A stretch of DNA of 29,790 nt, from positions 1 to 29,790 of the forward strand of contig CAJPNZ010000029.1 in NCBI GenBank assembly GCA_905372155.1. Reading direction: 5' to 3'. Positions within the stretch are counted from its first letter, which is position 1. Each line of letters begins with the position of its first letter. The stretch comes from Propionibacteriaceae bacterium (GTDB lineage: Bacteria > Actinomycetota > Actinomycetes > Propionibacteriales > Propionibacteriaceae). The notes below the pieces were generated by a model. It worked only from the letters and a program-made list of their open reading frames with translations, was not told the DNA's origin and ran no database searches. The translations under genes were made by a program, and so were the position numbers. This document shows, in pieces, positions 6,847-16,385 of this stretch.

Positions 6847-8961
6847 ATGCACCGGAACCAAGAAGCCAGACCCCGGCGGTTCGCCCGGGCCGCGACCTGC
6901 CTGGCCCTCGGCCTTGCGACCGTCCTGTCCTTCGGCGGCACCGCGGTTGCGGATCAGGCGGGCCACGAGGAGAAGATCACGTCGAACGGGGAGCGACCAC
7001 CCGCACCGGTGAACGTGCCGAACTACGGCACCACTACCAAGGGCGATACTCCGGTGGCGGTCGTCATCAGCGGGGGGCTGGGCGGCAAGCTCAACATCGT
7101 CGATCTCACCAGCGGAAAAGCCATCGTCCAGAAGGACTTTGCCGACGAGAGATACGATGTGCAGCCCTGGGGTTTCGCCACCCTCAGCGACAAATCGGTC
7201 CTGATCGCGGCCGGGGCAAGCGGCCTGTGGCGTTACGACCCCAAGGATGACAGCGTTGAGAACCTCAGCGAGGGAAACGCCGAGGTGCAGAACAAGACCA
7301 ACTTCTTCTGGGACGTCGTCGTCGACGAGAACGATACCGCCTACATCACCACCTTCGCCGGCAAAGGAAATGGCGGTGGTCGTGTGCTGACTTGGAACAA
7401 GGACAGCGGGTTGGGCTTCCTCAAGGGGGGCGACCCCGTCGATACGGAGCAGCCGCAGGCCCGGAGCATCGCCTACGACAACGGCAAGGTCTACGTGGCC
7501 GTCGGAGCGAGCGCTCCGACGGTCTACCAAATCGACCCGAGGACCGGGGCGAAGAGCCCCCTGCCGCTGCCTGCCGACGCATGCCCCGGTGGCTCGGGAG
7601 GACTGTTGCCTCATCTCGAGGCCAAGGCGGGCAAACTGTACGTCCAATCCTGCGATGGAGGAAAGAACGTCGTCCACGATCTTGCATCCGGCAGGTCCGA
7701 ACTGTGGAAAGACGTCAGCGGCAAGGTCATTTCCCGTCCCGGAGAGGCCAAGAAGGTCTACTACGTCCGCAAGGGGCAGCTCGTGGAGTACGACCCCGAC
7801 ACCACCAAGCACGTGCCGCTGCCCGCCGGGAACAAGCTGCTCGGGCGGCTGAGCCCGAACAGCTGGGCCACCCACGACATGTTCGTCTCCTCGCAGATGT
7901 ATGAAGGAAACCTGACCATCTACGACGCCACCAAACAGGGCGCGGAATCCCTCAAAATCGTCAACGGCAGTGATGCGATCAAGCCGTCAGGCCGTGCCAT
8001 TCAGTCACTGGTGGCCGCGGACAACGGCAGACTGTTCGCATCCTGGTACATGACGGCGGACAAGCTGCTCAGCGTTACCCCTGGTGAGAAGGCAGACGAC
8101 GCGACGTTCAAGCTGTTGGACTCCCCGAACGGGCAGGGAGAGGGAATGGCGGTGAACGGCGACACGCTGGTCGTCGGGCTCTACCCCGGAGGCAAGGTCA
8201 CGTCACGCTCCACCACGAATGATGACGCCTACAAGACCGAGCCCAAAGCCGTTGACGGACAGGATCGTCCCTACGCGATCACCCACACCACGGACAACGT
8301 GTTCGCCATCGGGACCGTTCCGAAGGACGGCCAGCTCGGCGGGGCACTGGCCTTCTACGATGCGAACACCCATGCGATTCAGAAGAGCATCACATTCGAC
8401 AGCCTGAGCTACGCCGAGGGTGTCCCGCGGGATCGCCTGGCCCAGCAGTCGCCGATCTCCATGGCCTACCGCAACGGCAAGCTCTACATCGGCACCACCG
8501 CGCGCGGCGGACACAGCAACCTGGCGAAGGACAAACAGGGCGACGTGCAGGAGGCGCAGCTCGTCGAGTTCGACGTCGCCAGCAGCACGGTGACGCGCGT
8601 CGTCAACCCCTTCGAGGGCGAGGGCCAGAACGCCATCACGGCGCTGACCTTCGGCGACGACGGGATGCTCTACGGCATCACCGGGGCTCAGGTCTTCAAG
8701 GTGGACACCGCCTCTTTCACGATCACCAAGAAGGTGCTCGGCAGCGGCACGGAGGTCAACCGCAGCTGGCTGGTTCAGCACGGTGGACAACTGTTCGGGA
8801 TCCTGCAGGGCAGTCTCCACGCGATCCAGACCAGCGACCTCACCTCACAGTCCATCGCCGATGGCGACGTCGGTGCCCTGACTCTCGGGAAGGACGGCTA
8901 CCTGTACTACGCACGCGGGGCGAACATCTATCGCAACGACTACGCGAAGGCAGGGCGGTGA
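6847..8961 (+). CDS. Secreted beta-propeller-like protein, function unknown
   Basis: A 704-residue exported protein. A signal peptide is clear: a basic start with RRFAR, a hydrophobic stretch at about 15-30, and an AVA cleavage site near residue 35. The rest is built from repeated blade-like segments of short hydrophobic strands ending in patterns such as GKLNIVDLTSGK, GLWRYDPKDD, GKVYVAVGASAPTVYQID, GKLYIGTTARGG and GMLYGITGAQVFKVD, spread along the whole length. This is typical of a WD40/NHL/PQQ-like propeller that binds a ligand or polymer. No enzyme motif is recognisable. The start is supported by GAAGGAG 7-13 bases upstream. A perfect hairpin cluster lies beyond the stop. A shared AATTATCATA promoter element hints at co-regulation with the transporter region at 15 kb. 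It may be a surface polysaccharide-binding or lyase-type protein. Confidence 0.8.
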   Translation: MHRNQEARPRRFARAATCLALGLATVLSFGGTAVADQAGHEEKITSNGERPPAPVNVPNYGTTTKGDTPVAVVISGGLGGKLNIVDLTSGKAIVQKDFADERYDVQPWGFATLSDKSVLIAAGASGLWRYDPKDDSVENLSEGNAEVQNKTNFFWDVVVDENDTAYITTFAGKGNGGGRVLTWNKDSGLGFLKGGDPVDTEQPQARSIAYDNGKVYVAVGASAPTVYQIDPRTGAKSPLPLPADACPGGSGGLLPHLEAKAGKLYVQSCDGGKNVVHDLASGRSELWKDVSGKVISRPGEAKKVYYVRKGQLVEYDPDTTKHVPLPAGNKLLGRLSPNSWATHDMFVSSQMYEGNLTIYDATKQGAESLKIVNGSDAIKPSGRAIQSLVAADNGRLFASWYMTADKLLSVTPGEKADDATFKLLDSPNGQGEGMAVNGDTLVVGLYPGGKVTSRSTTNDDAYKTEPKAVDGQDRPYAITHTTDNVFAIGTVPKDGQLGGALAFYDANTHAIQKSITFDSLSYAEGVPRDRLAQQSPISMAYRNGKLYIGTTARGGHSNLAKDKQGDVQEAQLVEFDVASSTVTRVVNPFEGEGQNAITALTFGDDGMLYGITGAQVFKVDTASFTITKKVLGSGTEVNRSWLVQHGGQLFGILQGSLHAIQTSDLTSQSIADGDVGALTLGKDGYLYYARGANIYRNDYAKAGR

Positions 8962-9072
8962 CCATCCGGCCGATCGTCCCGACCCGGACCACCCCGGCGC
9001 CGATCTCGTTGCCGAACTCCGTGGCCTCAACGCCGGGCACCCCGCCCGACACCACGGAGTAGCCGGGGAAAC

Positions 9073-9110
9073 GACGTCCTGGGGAAGTAGGGGTGCCTCC
9101 CCGGGACGTC
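9073..9110. terminator. Hairpin 1 between convergent genes
   Basis: GACGTCC (9073-9079) plus GGGGA (9081-9085) pair with TCCCC (9098-9102) plus GGACGTC (9104-9110), with a single T/G bulge position. It lies about 110 bp after the propeller stop codon and has no T-tract. Confidence 0.5.
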
Positions 9111-9118
9111 GGGGGAAA

Positions 9119-9150
9119 GGGTTCCCGGAGGTCACGGCCTCCGGGAACCC
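9119..9150. terminator. Hairpin 2 between convergent genes (perfect 13-bp stem)
   Basis: GGGTTCCCGGAGG (9119-9131) and CCTCCGGGAACCC (9138-9150) are exact complements around a six-base loop. The stop codon of the leftward membrane protein (9134-9132) lies within the loop. It would serve both converging transcripts. There is no T-tract, as is common for actinobacterial terminators. Confidence 0.65.
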
Positions 9151-9878
9151 TGCATGCCCGGACCGGGCCGGTGACCGGCAGGTCGTGGGCCACGGATGTG
9201 TACCCGGGCGCGCAGTCTGCCTGCTCCCCAGAGCACATATGCGAGGAGCAGAAAACCGGCACTCAGCATTCCCACCCACGGCCACCAGCTGGGACGCGCC
9301 GGATTCAGAAAGGCGTACATGGGTTTGTCGTTCAGCGCGTCCCAGGCGTAGATGAACAGGTATGGGACCAGCGACAGCGTCCAGGTCAGCGGAACCCACC
9401 AGGGCAGCAGGGACTGGTTCCTGCCCACGAGGGTCCAGTCGATCACGGACAAAACCGGCAGCGCCAGGTGGGGGATGAAACTCGTTGGCGTGCTCAGGTT
9501 GCCGGAGATGATGAACCCGAAGACCAGGCCCGTCAGCAGAGATGCGCACGTCGAGAGCCCACGCAGCCAGCCCAGATTCCCCTCCAGCTTCCGACGTGCT
9601 GGGAAGGTCAGGAAGAACAATGGCCTGAGTAGCCCGAACAACGCCACCAGGAACACGAGGATGGTGGAGACCGTCGTGAAGTACAGCACCTGATTCAGGA
9701 TCTGCGGGAGTGTCCTCAACGGGGCGAACATCAGGACCAGCCCGGCGCCGGAGATCAAAGTGAGGACTAATCGCCAGATCAGGGTCAACGTCAATTCGGT
9801 GGTGCTGGCCGGAGGCAGGAGTCCGGCAGCTGCGTCAGTCGGCGCGGGGTCGGTGGACGGAGCGGGTTCTGGGATCAT
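9132..9878 (-). CDS. Pr6Pr-family integral membrane protein
   Basis: A 248-residue membrane protein with about six predicted spans, starting at about residues 28-50, 60-90, 105-125, 135-152, 160-178 and 198-215. The conserved core PHLALPVLSVIDWTLVG followed by WWVPLTWTLSLVPYLFIY matches the Pr6Pr family of uncharacterised actinobacterial membrane proteins. The first 25 residues are Pro/Ala-rich and the last 30 are Arg/Gly/Pro-rich, both probably cytoplasmic. The biochemical role is unknown. It follows the 2-hydroxyacid dehydrogenase on the same strand with a 69-bp gap and may be a read-through member of that operon. No ribosome site is obvious before the ATG. Confidence 0.75.
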   Translation of the reverse strand: MIPEPAPSTDPAPTDAAAGLLPPASTTELTLTLIWRLVLTLISGAGLVLMFAPLRTLPQILNQVLYFTTVSTILVFLVALFGLLRPLFFLTFPARRKLEGNLGWLRGLSTCASLLTGLVFGFIISGNLSTPTSFIPHLALPVLSVIDWTLVGRNQSLLPWWVPLTWTLSLVPYLFIYAWDALNDKPMYAFLNPARPSWWPWVGMLSAGFLLLAYVLWGAGRLRARVHIRGPRPAGHRPGPGMQGSRRP

Positions 9879-9947
9879 GCACGAATGATCTCAGAGGCCG
9901 CGCCAACGGGCCTGCGAGAAACTGATCGAGCCGGTTCGTGGAATCCC

Positions 9948-10955
9948 TCAAGCCATCAGGCGCAGGCGGCGCGCATCGACGGAGTGGGCGAGAGGAAGAC
10001 CACGCGCCCAGGCGTGGACCTCCTCTGCGACGATCCGTCCCTGCCGGAGCCTGCCCTCGTGAGTTCCCGCCGCGCGATGCGGGGTCACCAGCACGTTCGG
10101 CAGGGTGCGCAACTCGCTGTCGGGGGGCAGGGGCTCCTCGTCGAACACGTCGATCGCCGCGTCCAACCGGCCCGACCGCACCTCCGCGAGCAGCGCCTGT
10201 TCGTCCACCAGCCACGACCGTGCCGTGTTCACCAGGCCCGCTCCGTCCTGCATCAACGCCAGCTCGCGGGTTTCCAGCAGGTGCCGGGTCGTGGGCAGCG
10301 ACGGGGCGTGCAGCGCCACGATCCGTGCCCGTTCGAGCCCCTCATCCAGGGGCACCAGTTCCGCCCCGAGCCGCGAGGCATCCCCGGGATCCAGGGTCGG
10401 ATCAACGATCAGCGGACGGGCCTCCAGTGCGCGAAGCAGCGACAGGTAGGCCCGTCCCGTCCTGGACGCGCCCACCACGGTGATCAGCGACCCGCCGAGC
10501 TCGTGCTGCGTGCCGAAGCCGGTCACATCGGGCCAGGTGCCCTCGTGCATCGCGTGGTCCATGCGATGAATCCGGTGCAGGAGGGTCAGGGTGAACGCCA
10601 GCGAAACCTCCGCGACGGCGGGTGCCATGGCCTGCCCTGCCTGCGTGACGCGGATGCCGCGGGCGAACACCTCATCGGTGACGAACGACCGGATGCTGGC
10701 CCCGGTGTGGGCCACGAGCCCGAGCGATGGCATCCGGTCCAGCAGCTCCGTCTCTAGGCGAGGGAATCCCCAGCTCGTGACGAGCACCCGCACCCCATCG
10801 AGGTCGGCATCCCCGGGGAAGGATTCGACCCGGAACGGGGCGGGGCCACCCAGGGCGACGGCGGCGTCCCGGAGCAGGGCGCGGGAGGCCTCGTCGAAGA
10901 ATTCCCGGGACAGTGCCTCGGGTACGACCGCGAGCAGGACGGGGTGGTCCCGCAT
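9948..10955 (-). CDS. D-isomer-specific 2-hydroxyacid dehydrogenase
   Basis: A 335-residue NAD(P)-dependent oxidoreductase interconverting a 2-hydroxyacid and 2-oxoacid, cytoplasmic. The catalytic set is intact: Arg246 in LVNTARSWLVDE, Glu274 in DVFDEEPLP and His293 in TPHRAAGT. The dinucleotide loop reads VGASRTGR (161-168) in place of the usual GxGxxG, so the first glycine is kept and the second is Ser, a departure that may affect cofactor choice. The substrate cannot be named; the family includes glyoxylate/hydroxypyruvate and phosphoglycerate dehydrogenases. It is last in the transporter operon, with its ATG one base after the stop of the SDR gene (TGAGATG). A role in catabolism of the imported compound is therefore likely. 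Confidence 0.88.
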   Translation of the reverse strand: MRDHPVLLAVVPEALSREFFDEASRALLRDAAVALGGPAPFRVESFPGDADLDGVRVLVTSWGFPRLETELLDRMPSLGLVAHTGASIRSFVTDEVFARGIRVTQAGQAMAPAVAEVSLAFTLTLLHRIHRMDHAMHEGTWPDVTGFGTQHELGGSLITVVGASRTGRAYLSLLRALEARPLIVDPTLDPGDASRLGAELVPLDEGLERARIVALHAPSLPTTRHLLETRELALMQDGAGLVNTARSWLVDEQALLAEVRSGRLDAAIDVFDEEPLPPDSELRTLPNVLVTPHRAAGTHEGRLRQGRIVAEEVHAWARGLPLAHSVDARRLRLMA

Positions 10956-10956
10956 C

Positions 10957-12003
10957 TCAGAACCTCCCGTCCCGCACCGCCCATTTCGTGGGCTTCCCGG
11001 TCATCGGAAGCCCGTCGAGCATCCACCGGGCCTGCCACTGGATCAACCGGTCAGCGGTCACGTCGGGGCGACCGAACAGCTCCATGCAGCGTGTGGAGTC
11101 GCTCAACAGCGCCGTCGGCCCCGGGGAACCGGTGAAACGCGCATCCGTGCCGAACAGCTCCGCGAACCGGTTCGCCACGTCCCGGACCTCCAGCAGCTCC
11201 GGGCCGGTCAGGTTGATCGTGAACACCTCCGTGTTGGCATGGGTGAGGCTGCGGAGCACCACCTCGTTCGCGTAACCCTGCCAGACCACATTGACGTGGC
11301 CGGTGGTGATCGGCACGGCTTCCCCTGCGAGGACACGGGCGGCGATGTCGGCCAGCACCCCGTAGCGCAGGTCGATGGCGTAGTTGAGGCGGATCACGCT
11401 GAGCGGGATTCCCCAGGTACGTGCCGCGAACCCGAACACCCGTTCCCGCCCCAAGCAGGACTGCGCGTACTCCCCGATGGGCTCGGGTGGTGTCGCCTCG
11501 GTTGCCCCGCCGCTGCCGGGGGTGACGAAGGGGTAGACGTTGCCGGTGGACAGCGTCACGATGCGGGAGGTGCGGTAGCGGCGGGCCACCCGGTCCGGCA
11601 GTGCGGCGTTGACCTCCCACGCCCATGACGGGTTGTTCCCGGCCCCGAATTTCGCACCCACCATGTGGATCACGCCGGCCGCGTCGGGCAGGGGGGAGAG
11701 ATCGTCGTTCGCTACCAGGTCGAAGGGGATCGCGTTCACCCCGGCCTCGGCCAGGTCGCGACGCAGGCTGTCGTCGGGGAACCGGGAGACCGCGTGGACG
11801 ACGTCACCCGTACGTCCCGCGGCATCCAGTCCGGCCCGGGCCAGCTTCGCCAAGGAGGGGCCCATCTTGCCCCCGGCCCCCAGCACGACCAGGTCCCCCG
11901 ACCCGGTCCGGAGGTCCTTGATGAGTTCCGGGCGTGGGGTGGTCAGGAGCCGCTCCAGCGTCGTCTCGCCCGCGACTTTGTCCGGTATGGCGTGTGTGGT
12001 CAT
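10957..12003 (-). CDS. NAD-dependent epimerase/dehydratase-type SDR lacking the YxxxK lysine
   Basis: A 348-residue extended short-chain dehydrogenase fold. The nucleotide loop GAGGKMG is at residues 42-48, preceded by a family-specific 35-residue N-terminal helix region (TTLERLLTTPRPELIKDLRTG). The Ser/Thr of the active site is seen in IVTLSTGNVYPF, but the expected catalytic Tyr-x-x-x-Lys reads Tyr179-AQS-Cys183, so the lysine is absent. Such proteins recur in actinobacterial and proteobacterial sugar-catabolic clusters, but I cannot name the substrate. It starts three bases after the second permease stop and ends one base before the hydroxyacid dehydrogenase start, so all three are probably co-translated. 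It may be an epimerase or dehydrogenase with altered chemistry, or a non-catalytic relative. Confidence 0.8.
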   Translation of the reverse strand: MTTHAIPDKVAGETTLERLLTTPRPELIKDLRTGSGDLVVLGAGGKMGPSLAKLARAGLDAAGRTGDVVHAVSRFPDDSLRRDLAEAGVNAIPFDLVANDDLSPLPDAAGVIHMVGAKFGAGNNPSWAWEVNAALPDRVARRYRTSRIVTLSTGNVYPFVTPGSGGATEATPPEPIGEYAQSCLGRERVFGFAARTWGIPLSVIRLNYAIDLRYGVLADIAARVLAGEAVPITTGHVNVVWQGYANEVVLRSLTHANTEVFTINLTGPELLEVRDVANRFAELFGTDARFTGSPGPTALLSDSTRCMELFGRPDVTADRLIQWQARWMLDGLPMTGKPTKWAVRDGRF

Positions 12004-12006
12004 TGC

Positions 12007-12848
<842 letters not shown>

Positions 12849-12852
<4 letters not shown>

Positions 12853-13760
12853 GACCGCCTTCCCAGGACGACACGCTGGATGAGCGCCACCAGGAGGGTC
12901 ATGACGAACAGGACCACGCCGACTGCGGAGGCGTACCCGTGGTCCGAGTAGCGGAACCCCTGGTCGTAGAGGAACAGGCTCAGCGAGTGACTGGAGTTCG
13001 CCGGCCCGCCACCGGTCATGACGTAGATCACGTCGAAGACCTGGAAGGCGACGGTGGTCTCGAGCACTGCCAGGAAGAACAGGGCGGGCCTCAGGGTCGG
13101 AAGAAGGACGTGACGGAACCGTCCCCAGGCTCCGGCGCCGTCCATCAGGGCCGCCTCCTCCAGGTCCTGTGGGACGTCCTGCAGGGCGGCCACCAGGATC
13201 AGCATCCCGTAACCGAAGCGCGACCAGACGCCGACCACGATGACGGCGGGAAGCACCAGAACTGTGCTGCCGAGCCACGAACCCCCGAGACCGAGTGGGC
13301 TCATCAGCGCCGACCAGGGACCATCGGTGGAGAAGATCCACTTGAAAACCGACCCGACCAGCACCAGCGACGTGATGAAGGGCAGGAAGAAGATCGAGCG
13401 GAAGAACCGCACCCCGCGGAACCCGCGACGCACCCCCAGCGCCAGCGCCGTTGACAGGGCAATGGAAACCGGAACCGAGAACAGCACGTAGGTCAGGGTC
13501 ACCGACAGTGCTCGCCAGAACACCGGATCGGCGGCCAGCCGGGCGAAGTTCCCGCCCCCGGCCCAGGAGAACGAACCGTCCACACCGAACCTGAAGAGGC
13601 TCAGCAGGATGCCCGCGGCGGCCGGGCCGAAGCGGAACACGAGGAACAGCGCGAACGCGGGCAGCACGAACAACAGGCCGGTGAGCGCACTCCGCCCGGC
13701 CAATGGGTTCCTGGGCCGGCTCCGCCGTGGCGAGCCGGTGAGCAAGGCGCTCGACCTCAC
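12849..13760 (-). CDS. Carbohydrate-type ABC transporter permease, MalF/CUT1 family
   Basis: A 303-residue permease with six spans (first at about 27-52). The EAA loop DLEEAALMDGAGAWGRFRHVLLP and the ending region FDVIYVMTGGGPANSSHSL are typical of the MalF/UgpA side of CUT1 sugar importers. Translation begins at a GTG that overlaps the stop of the solute-binding protein gene (GTGA), and the gene ends in an ATGA overlap with the next permease. The three transporter genes are therefore tightly coupled. The substrate is probably a sugar or oligosaccharide, judged only from family membership. Confidence 0.93.
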
Positions 13761-14986
13761 CTGAGGAGCGGTTTCGCGGCCTCAGCGGCATCCGTCAGGG
13801 CCTGCTGTGGCGACTTCTGGCCCAGCAGCGCAGCCTGGATCTCGGGGGAGAGCACCCCCATGACCTGACGGGCGGCGTGATTCGGCTCCCCGAATCGGAC
13901 GTTGGGAAGGGTCTGCTCAACCCTGCTCTGGACCGGGCGGCCGGCGTACAGCGGCGCGGTCCCCGACGTGGGGGAGAAGTAGCCCCCGGCTCTCAGGTAG
14001 TCGACGGAGTTCACGGGATCGGTCACGAAGGCCGCGAACCTTCCCGCGACCTCCTTGTTCCGGGAACTCTTGAGCAGCGACAGGGAACCGACCGTGCCGT
14101 AGGCCACCGACCGTTCGTCCTTGAGCGGTGGCAGGACCACGACGTTCTCCTCACTCAGAACCGGGACCAGATCGACGGCCGGAATCGACCATGTGCAGCC
14201 GGAACGCCCCGCGGCGAACTCGGTCTGTTCGGTGTTGACGGCGGTTGTGAGGGAATCGGGTTCGAGGGCGTTGCCCCGCGCCAGTCCGGTCAGGAACTCG
14301 AGCGCCCGGATCCCCTGAGGGGAATTGAAGGCGACCTGCTCGTCGGCGTCGAAAACGGATCCTCCGGCCTGCCACAGCAGAGGGTAGAACGACATGTTGA
14401 GGGTCTGGCCCGGATCGGCGGAGTAGGTGAGGGCGTACATGCCCTTCTCCGTGAACAGGGGCGCCATCTCGGTGACGTCTTCCCAGGTGCTCGGATAGGT
14501 GACGACCCCGGCGGCCCGGAAAGCCGCGGCGTTGCAGACCAGGGGGTTGGAACTGGTCAGCAGCGGGGCACCCAACAGACTGTCGCCCGCGGTGACGGCC
14601 TGTGCCACGTTGGGAAGCAAACTGCTCGCGCGTTCCTGTCCGAGATAGGCGTTCATCGGCTCGATCGCGGCCTCGTAGCTGGAGAGCTGATCCGGCACGA
14701 GGTAGACCAGATCGGGCCCCGTGTCCGACGTGATGGCTGTCTGGAGGGCCTCGTCGCGCTTTGCCCAGGGGAAGATCTCGACATCGACCCTGACCCCCGG
14801 GTTGGTCTCGTTGAACCTGGAGATCAGGTTCGCCCACAGCTCCCTGTGCCGGGCGTCGTCGCTGATGGCCGGATACGTCCACACGGTGACCGTCCGCTCC
14901 TGGGAGTCCGTGACACCGCCGGCGCACCCGGTCAGGACGATCAGCGCCGTCACACCCAGCGCCACCGCCCGCAAGAGCTTTCTCAT
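13757..14986 (-). CDS. Extracellular solute-binding lipoprotein (CUT1 type)
   Basis: A 409-residue receptor of the ABC importer. The lipoprotein signal is clear: MRKLLRAVALGVTALIVLTG followed by Cys21. The mature protein starts with TVTVWTYPAISDDARHRELW and ISRFNETNPGVRVDVEIFPW, the usual opening of family 1 sugar-binding proteins, and shows the hinge-like DTGPDLVYLVPDQLSSYEA and the C-terminal half with PLKDERSVAYGTVGSLSLLK. GAAGGAG lies nine bases before the ATG. First gene of the operon, transcribed from a promoter at about 15070-15098 and carrying a hairpin in its 5' leader. The ligand is unknown. Confidence 0.92.
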   Translation of the reverse strand: MRKLLRAVALGVTALIVLTGCAGGVTDSQERTVTVWTYPAISDDARHRELWANLISRFNETNPGVRVDVEIFPWAKRDEALQTAITSDTGPDLVYLVPDQLSSYEAAIEPMNAYLGQERASSLLPNVAQAVTAGDSLLGAPLLTSSNPLVCNAAAFRAAGVVTYPSTWEDVTEMAPLFTEKGMYALTYSADPGQTLNMSFYPLLWQAGGSVFDADEQVAFNSPQGIRALEFLTGLARGNALEPDSLTTAVNTEQTEFAAGRSGCTWSIPAVDLVPVLSEENVVVLPPLKDERSVAYGTVGSLSLLKSSRNKEVAGRFAAFVTDPVNSVDYLRAGGYFSPTSGTAPLYAGRPVQSRVEQTLPNVRFGEPNHAARQVMGVLSPEIQAALLGQKSPQQALTDAAEAAKPLLR

Positions 14987-15024
14987 GACCCGATGCTCCT
15001 TCGGTTGATCCCGGTTTCGTTGAA

Positions 15025-15063
15025 GGATTCCGCGGACAGGGGGAGGATGTGGCCGCGGAATCC
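15025..15063 (-). promoter_or_regulatory. Perfect 11-bp inverted repeat at the predicted 5' end of the transporter mRNA
   Basis: GGATTCCGCGG (15025-15035) and CCGCGGAATCC (15053-15063) are exact complements around a 17-base spacer. The predicted transcription start from the TATGAT -10 is position 15063, the first base of the stem. The transcript would therefore begin with this hairpin, about 40 bases before the ribosome site. It could be an mRNA stabiliser, an RNA switch element, or a DNA operator with half-sites 28 bp apart. Confidence 0.6.
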
Positions 15064-15069
15064 AGAATT

Positions 15070-15098
15070 ATCATAACCGGGTGTGAAAACCCTTGGAA
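15070..15098 (-). promoter_or_regulatory. Candidate promoter of the transporter operon
   Basis: On the - strand TTCCAA (15098-15093) and TATGAT (15075-15070) are 17 bases apart. The -10 lies within AATTATCATA (15066-15075), which also occurs at 6741-6750. A TATGATAA of opposite orientation at 15137-15144 is probably the -10 of the divergent ROK gene. A run of A with TATAAT on the - strand at 15127-15122 is an alternative -10. Confidence 0.5.
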
Positions 15099-15208
15099 GA
15101 GCCACGCCGTAAAAAAAATAAATTATACTACAGGGGTATGATAACCTTCCCGGGAGCTGGGATTGTCCCGTGGACGCACGGGCGCGAAGTGGGGTGGAAG
15201 GAGCAGCC

Positions 15209-16333
15209 ATGCAGTCCTCGACTGCGATCAAGGCCGCCGCGTGGCTGCGCGACACAGGTCCCGCCGGAATCACGGCCCTGGCCCGCGACCTGAAGTTGTC
15301 GCGCACATCCGTCGAGAACGCTCTCGCCGTCCTGCAGCGTCACGATCTGATCCTCGAGGTTCCGGGACGACCCCACGGGGCCGGTCGTCCGGCCCGGCAC
15401 TACGTGTTCCACGCGGCCGGCGGGCTGGTCGCAGGCGTCGACATCGGCGTCCACAGCCTGCGCGTGGTGGTGGCCGACCTGGCCGGCACCACCCTGGTCG
15501 CCTCCACCACCGGCGGCGTGGACCCCACGCTCGATCCCGCGACACAGCTCGACACGGTCATCGGGCAACTCGGTGAGGCCATGGCCGGGCTGGATCCCGG
15601 GCGCCTGCGGGCGATCGGGATTTCCCTGCCCGGCATCATCGACAGGTTCGGCAACGTGATCGCCTCCGTGATCTTCCCGGCCTGGGCGGGGGTCGACATG
15701 GTGGGAGAGCTGCGCGCACGATTCGGTTGCCCCGTCGTCATGGACAACGGGGTCAGGCTGGCCACCGTCGCCGAACACCACATGGGCTCCGGTCGGCGTT
15801 TCGACGATGTCCTGTACCTGTCCGTGGGAACCCGGATCGCCGCGGGGATGATCCTGGGAGGGCAGCCACGACGGGGGGCGCACAACGTGGCCGGGGACAT
15901 CGGACGGGTCGCGTTCCGCGGGTTCAACGAACGCACCGGGCAGATCCGATGGCGCAACGGCCGCACCGCCAAGGAGGTCTTCGCGCTCGCCCGCCAACAG
16001 GATGTTCACGCCCGGAAGGAACTACGCGAGTTCATCAACGAGCTGGGTCGGGGAGTCGCGACGATGGTGATGGCCATCGACCCCGCGATCGTGATCATCG
16101 GCGGCGGCATGTCCCTGGCCGATGAGGAACTGCTCGAACCGCTCCGGGAAGCGATGGCCCGCCACATCGGCCTGCCCCTCGGGCTGCCCGTCATCGCATC
16201 CCGGCTGGGGGATGAGGCCGCGGTGCACGGAGCCCTGGTCTTCGCCTTCGACCAGTGCTCCGAACACATCTACCGGGTTGGTGTCCTGCCGCCCCCTGCG
16301 ATCACCCCGATGGCCGGAAGAATCACTCGGTGA
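15209..16333 (+). CDS. ROK-family transcriptional regulator, degenerate sugar-kinase site
   Basis: A 374-residue regulator with an N-terminal winged helix (about 15-62, ending GRPARHYVF) and a C-terminal ROK domain (about 72-350). The ATG at 15209 has GGAAGGAG five bases upstream; an in-frame GTG at 15170 lacks a site and is rejected. Several ROK landmarks are missing. The catalytic-Asp motif NDxN reads DNGV (Gly181), the phosphate loop reads GTR (207-209) instead of GTG, GEIGH reads GDIGR (229-233), and the CxCGxxGC zinc motif is absent. It is therefore a regulator without kinase activity and probably without the structural zinc, though sugar binding may persist. Its position divergent from the transporter operon, 222 bp away, makes that operon its likely target. 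Confidence 0.9.
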   Translation: MQSSTAIKAAAWLRDTGPAGITALARDLKLSRTSVENALAVLQRHDLILEVPGRPHGAGRPARHYVFHAAGGLVAGVDIGVHSLRVVVADLAGTTLVASTTGGVDPTLDPATQLDTVIGQLGEAMAGLDPGRLRAIGISLPGIIDRFGNVIASVIFPAWAGVDMVGELRARFGCPVVMDNGVRLATVAEHHMGSGRRFDDVLYLSVGTRIAAGMILGGQPRRGAHNVAGDIGRVAFRGFNERTGQIRWRNGRTAKEVFALARQQDVHARKELREFINELGRGVATMVMAIDPAIVIIGGGMSLADEELLEPLREAMARHIGLPLGLPVIASRLGDEAAVHGALVFAFDQCSEHIYRVGVLPPPAITPMAGRITR

Positions 16334-16385
16334 GATCCTGGCTCGGTTGCACCGAGACCCGGTGCCGACTCGAAGGAGAGCGCCC

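Noticed and set aside
8962..9060. Possible short gene remnant after the propeller stop
   Set aside because: The frame reads plausibly for about 20 residues only, with no start, ribosome site or recognisable similarity.
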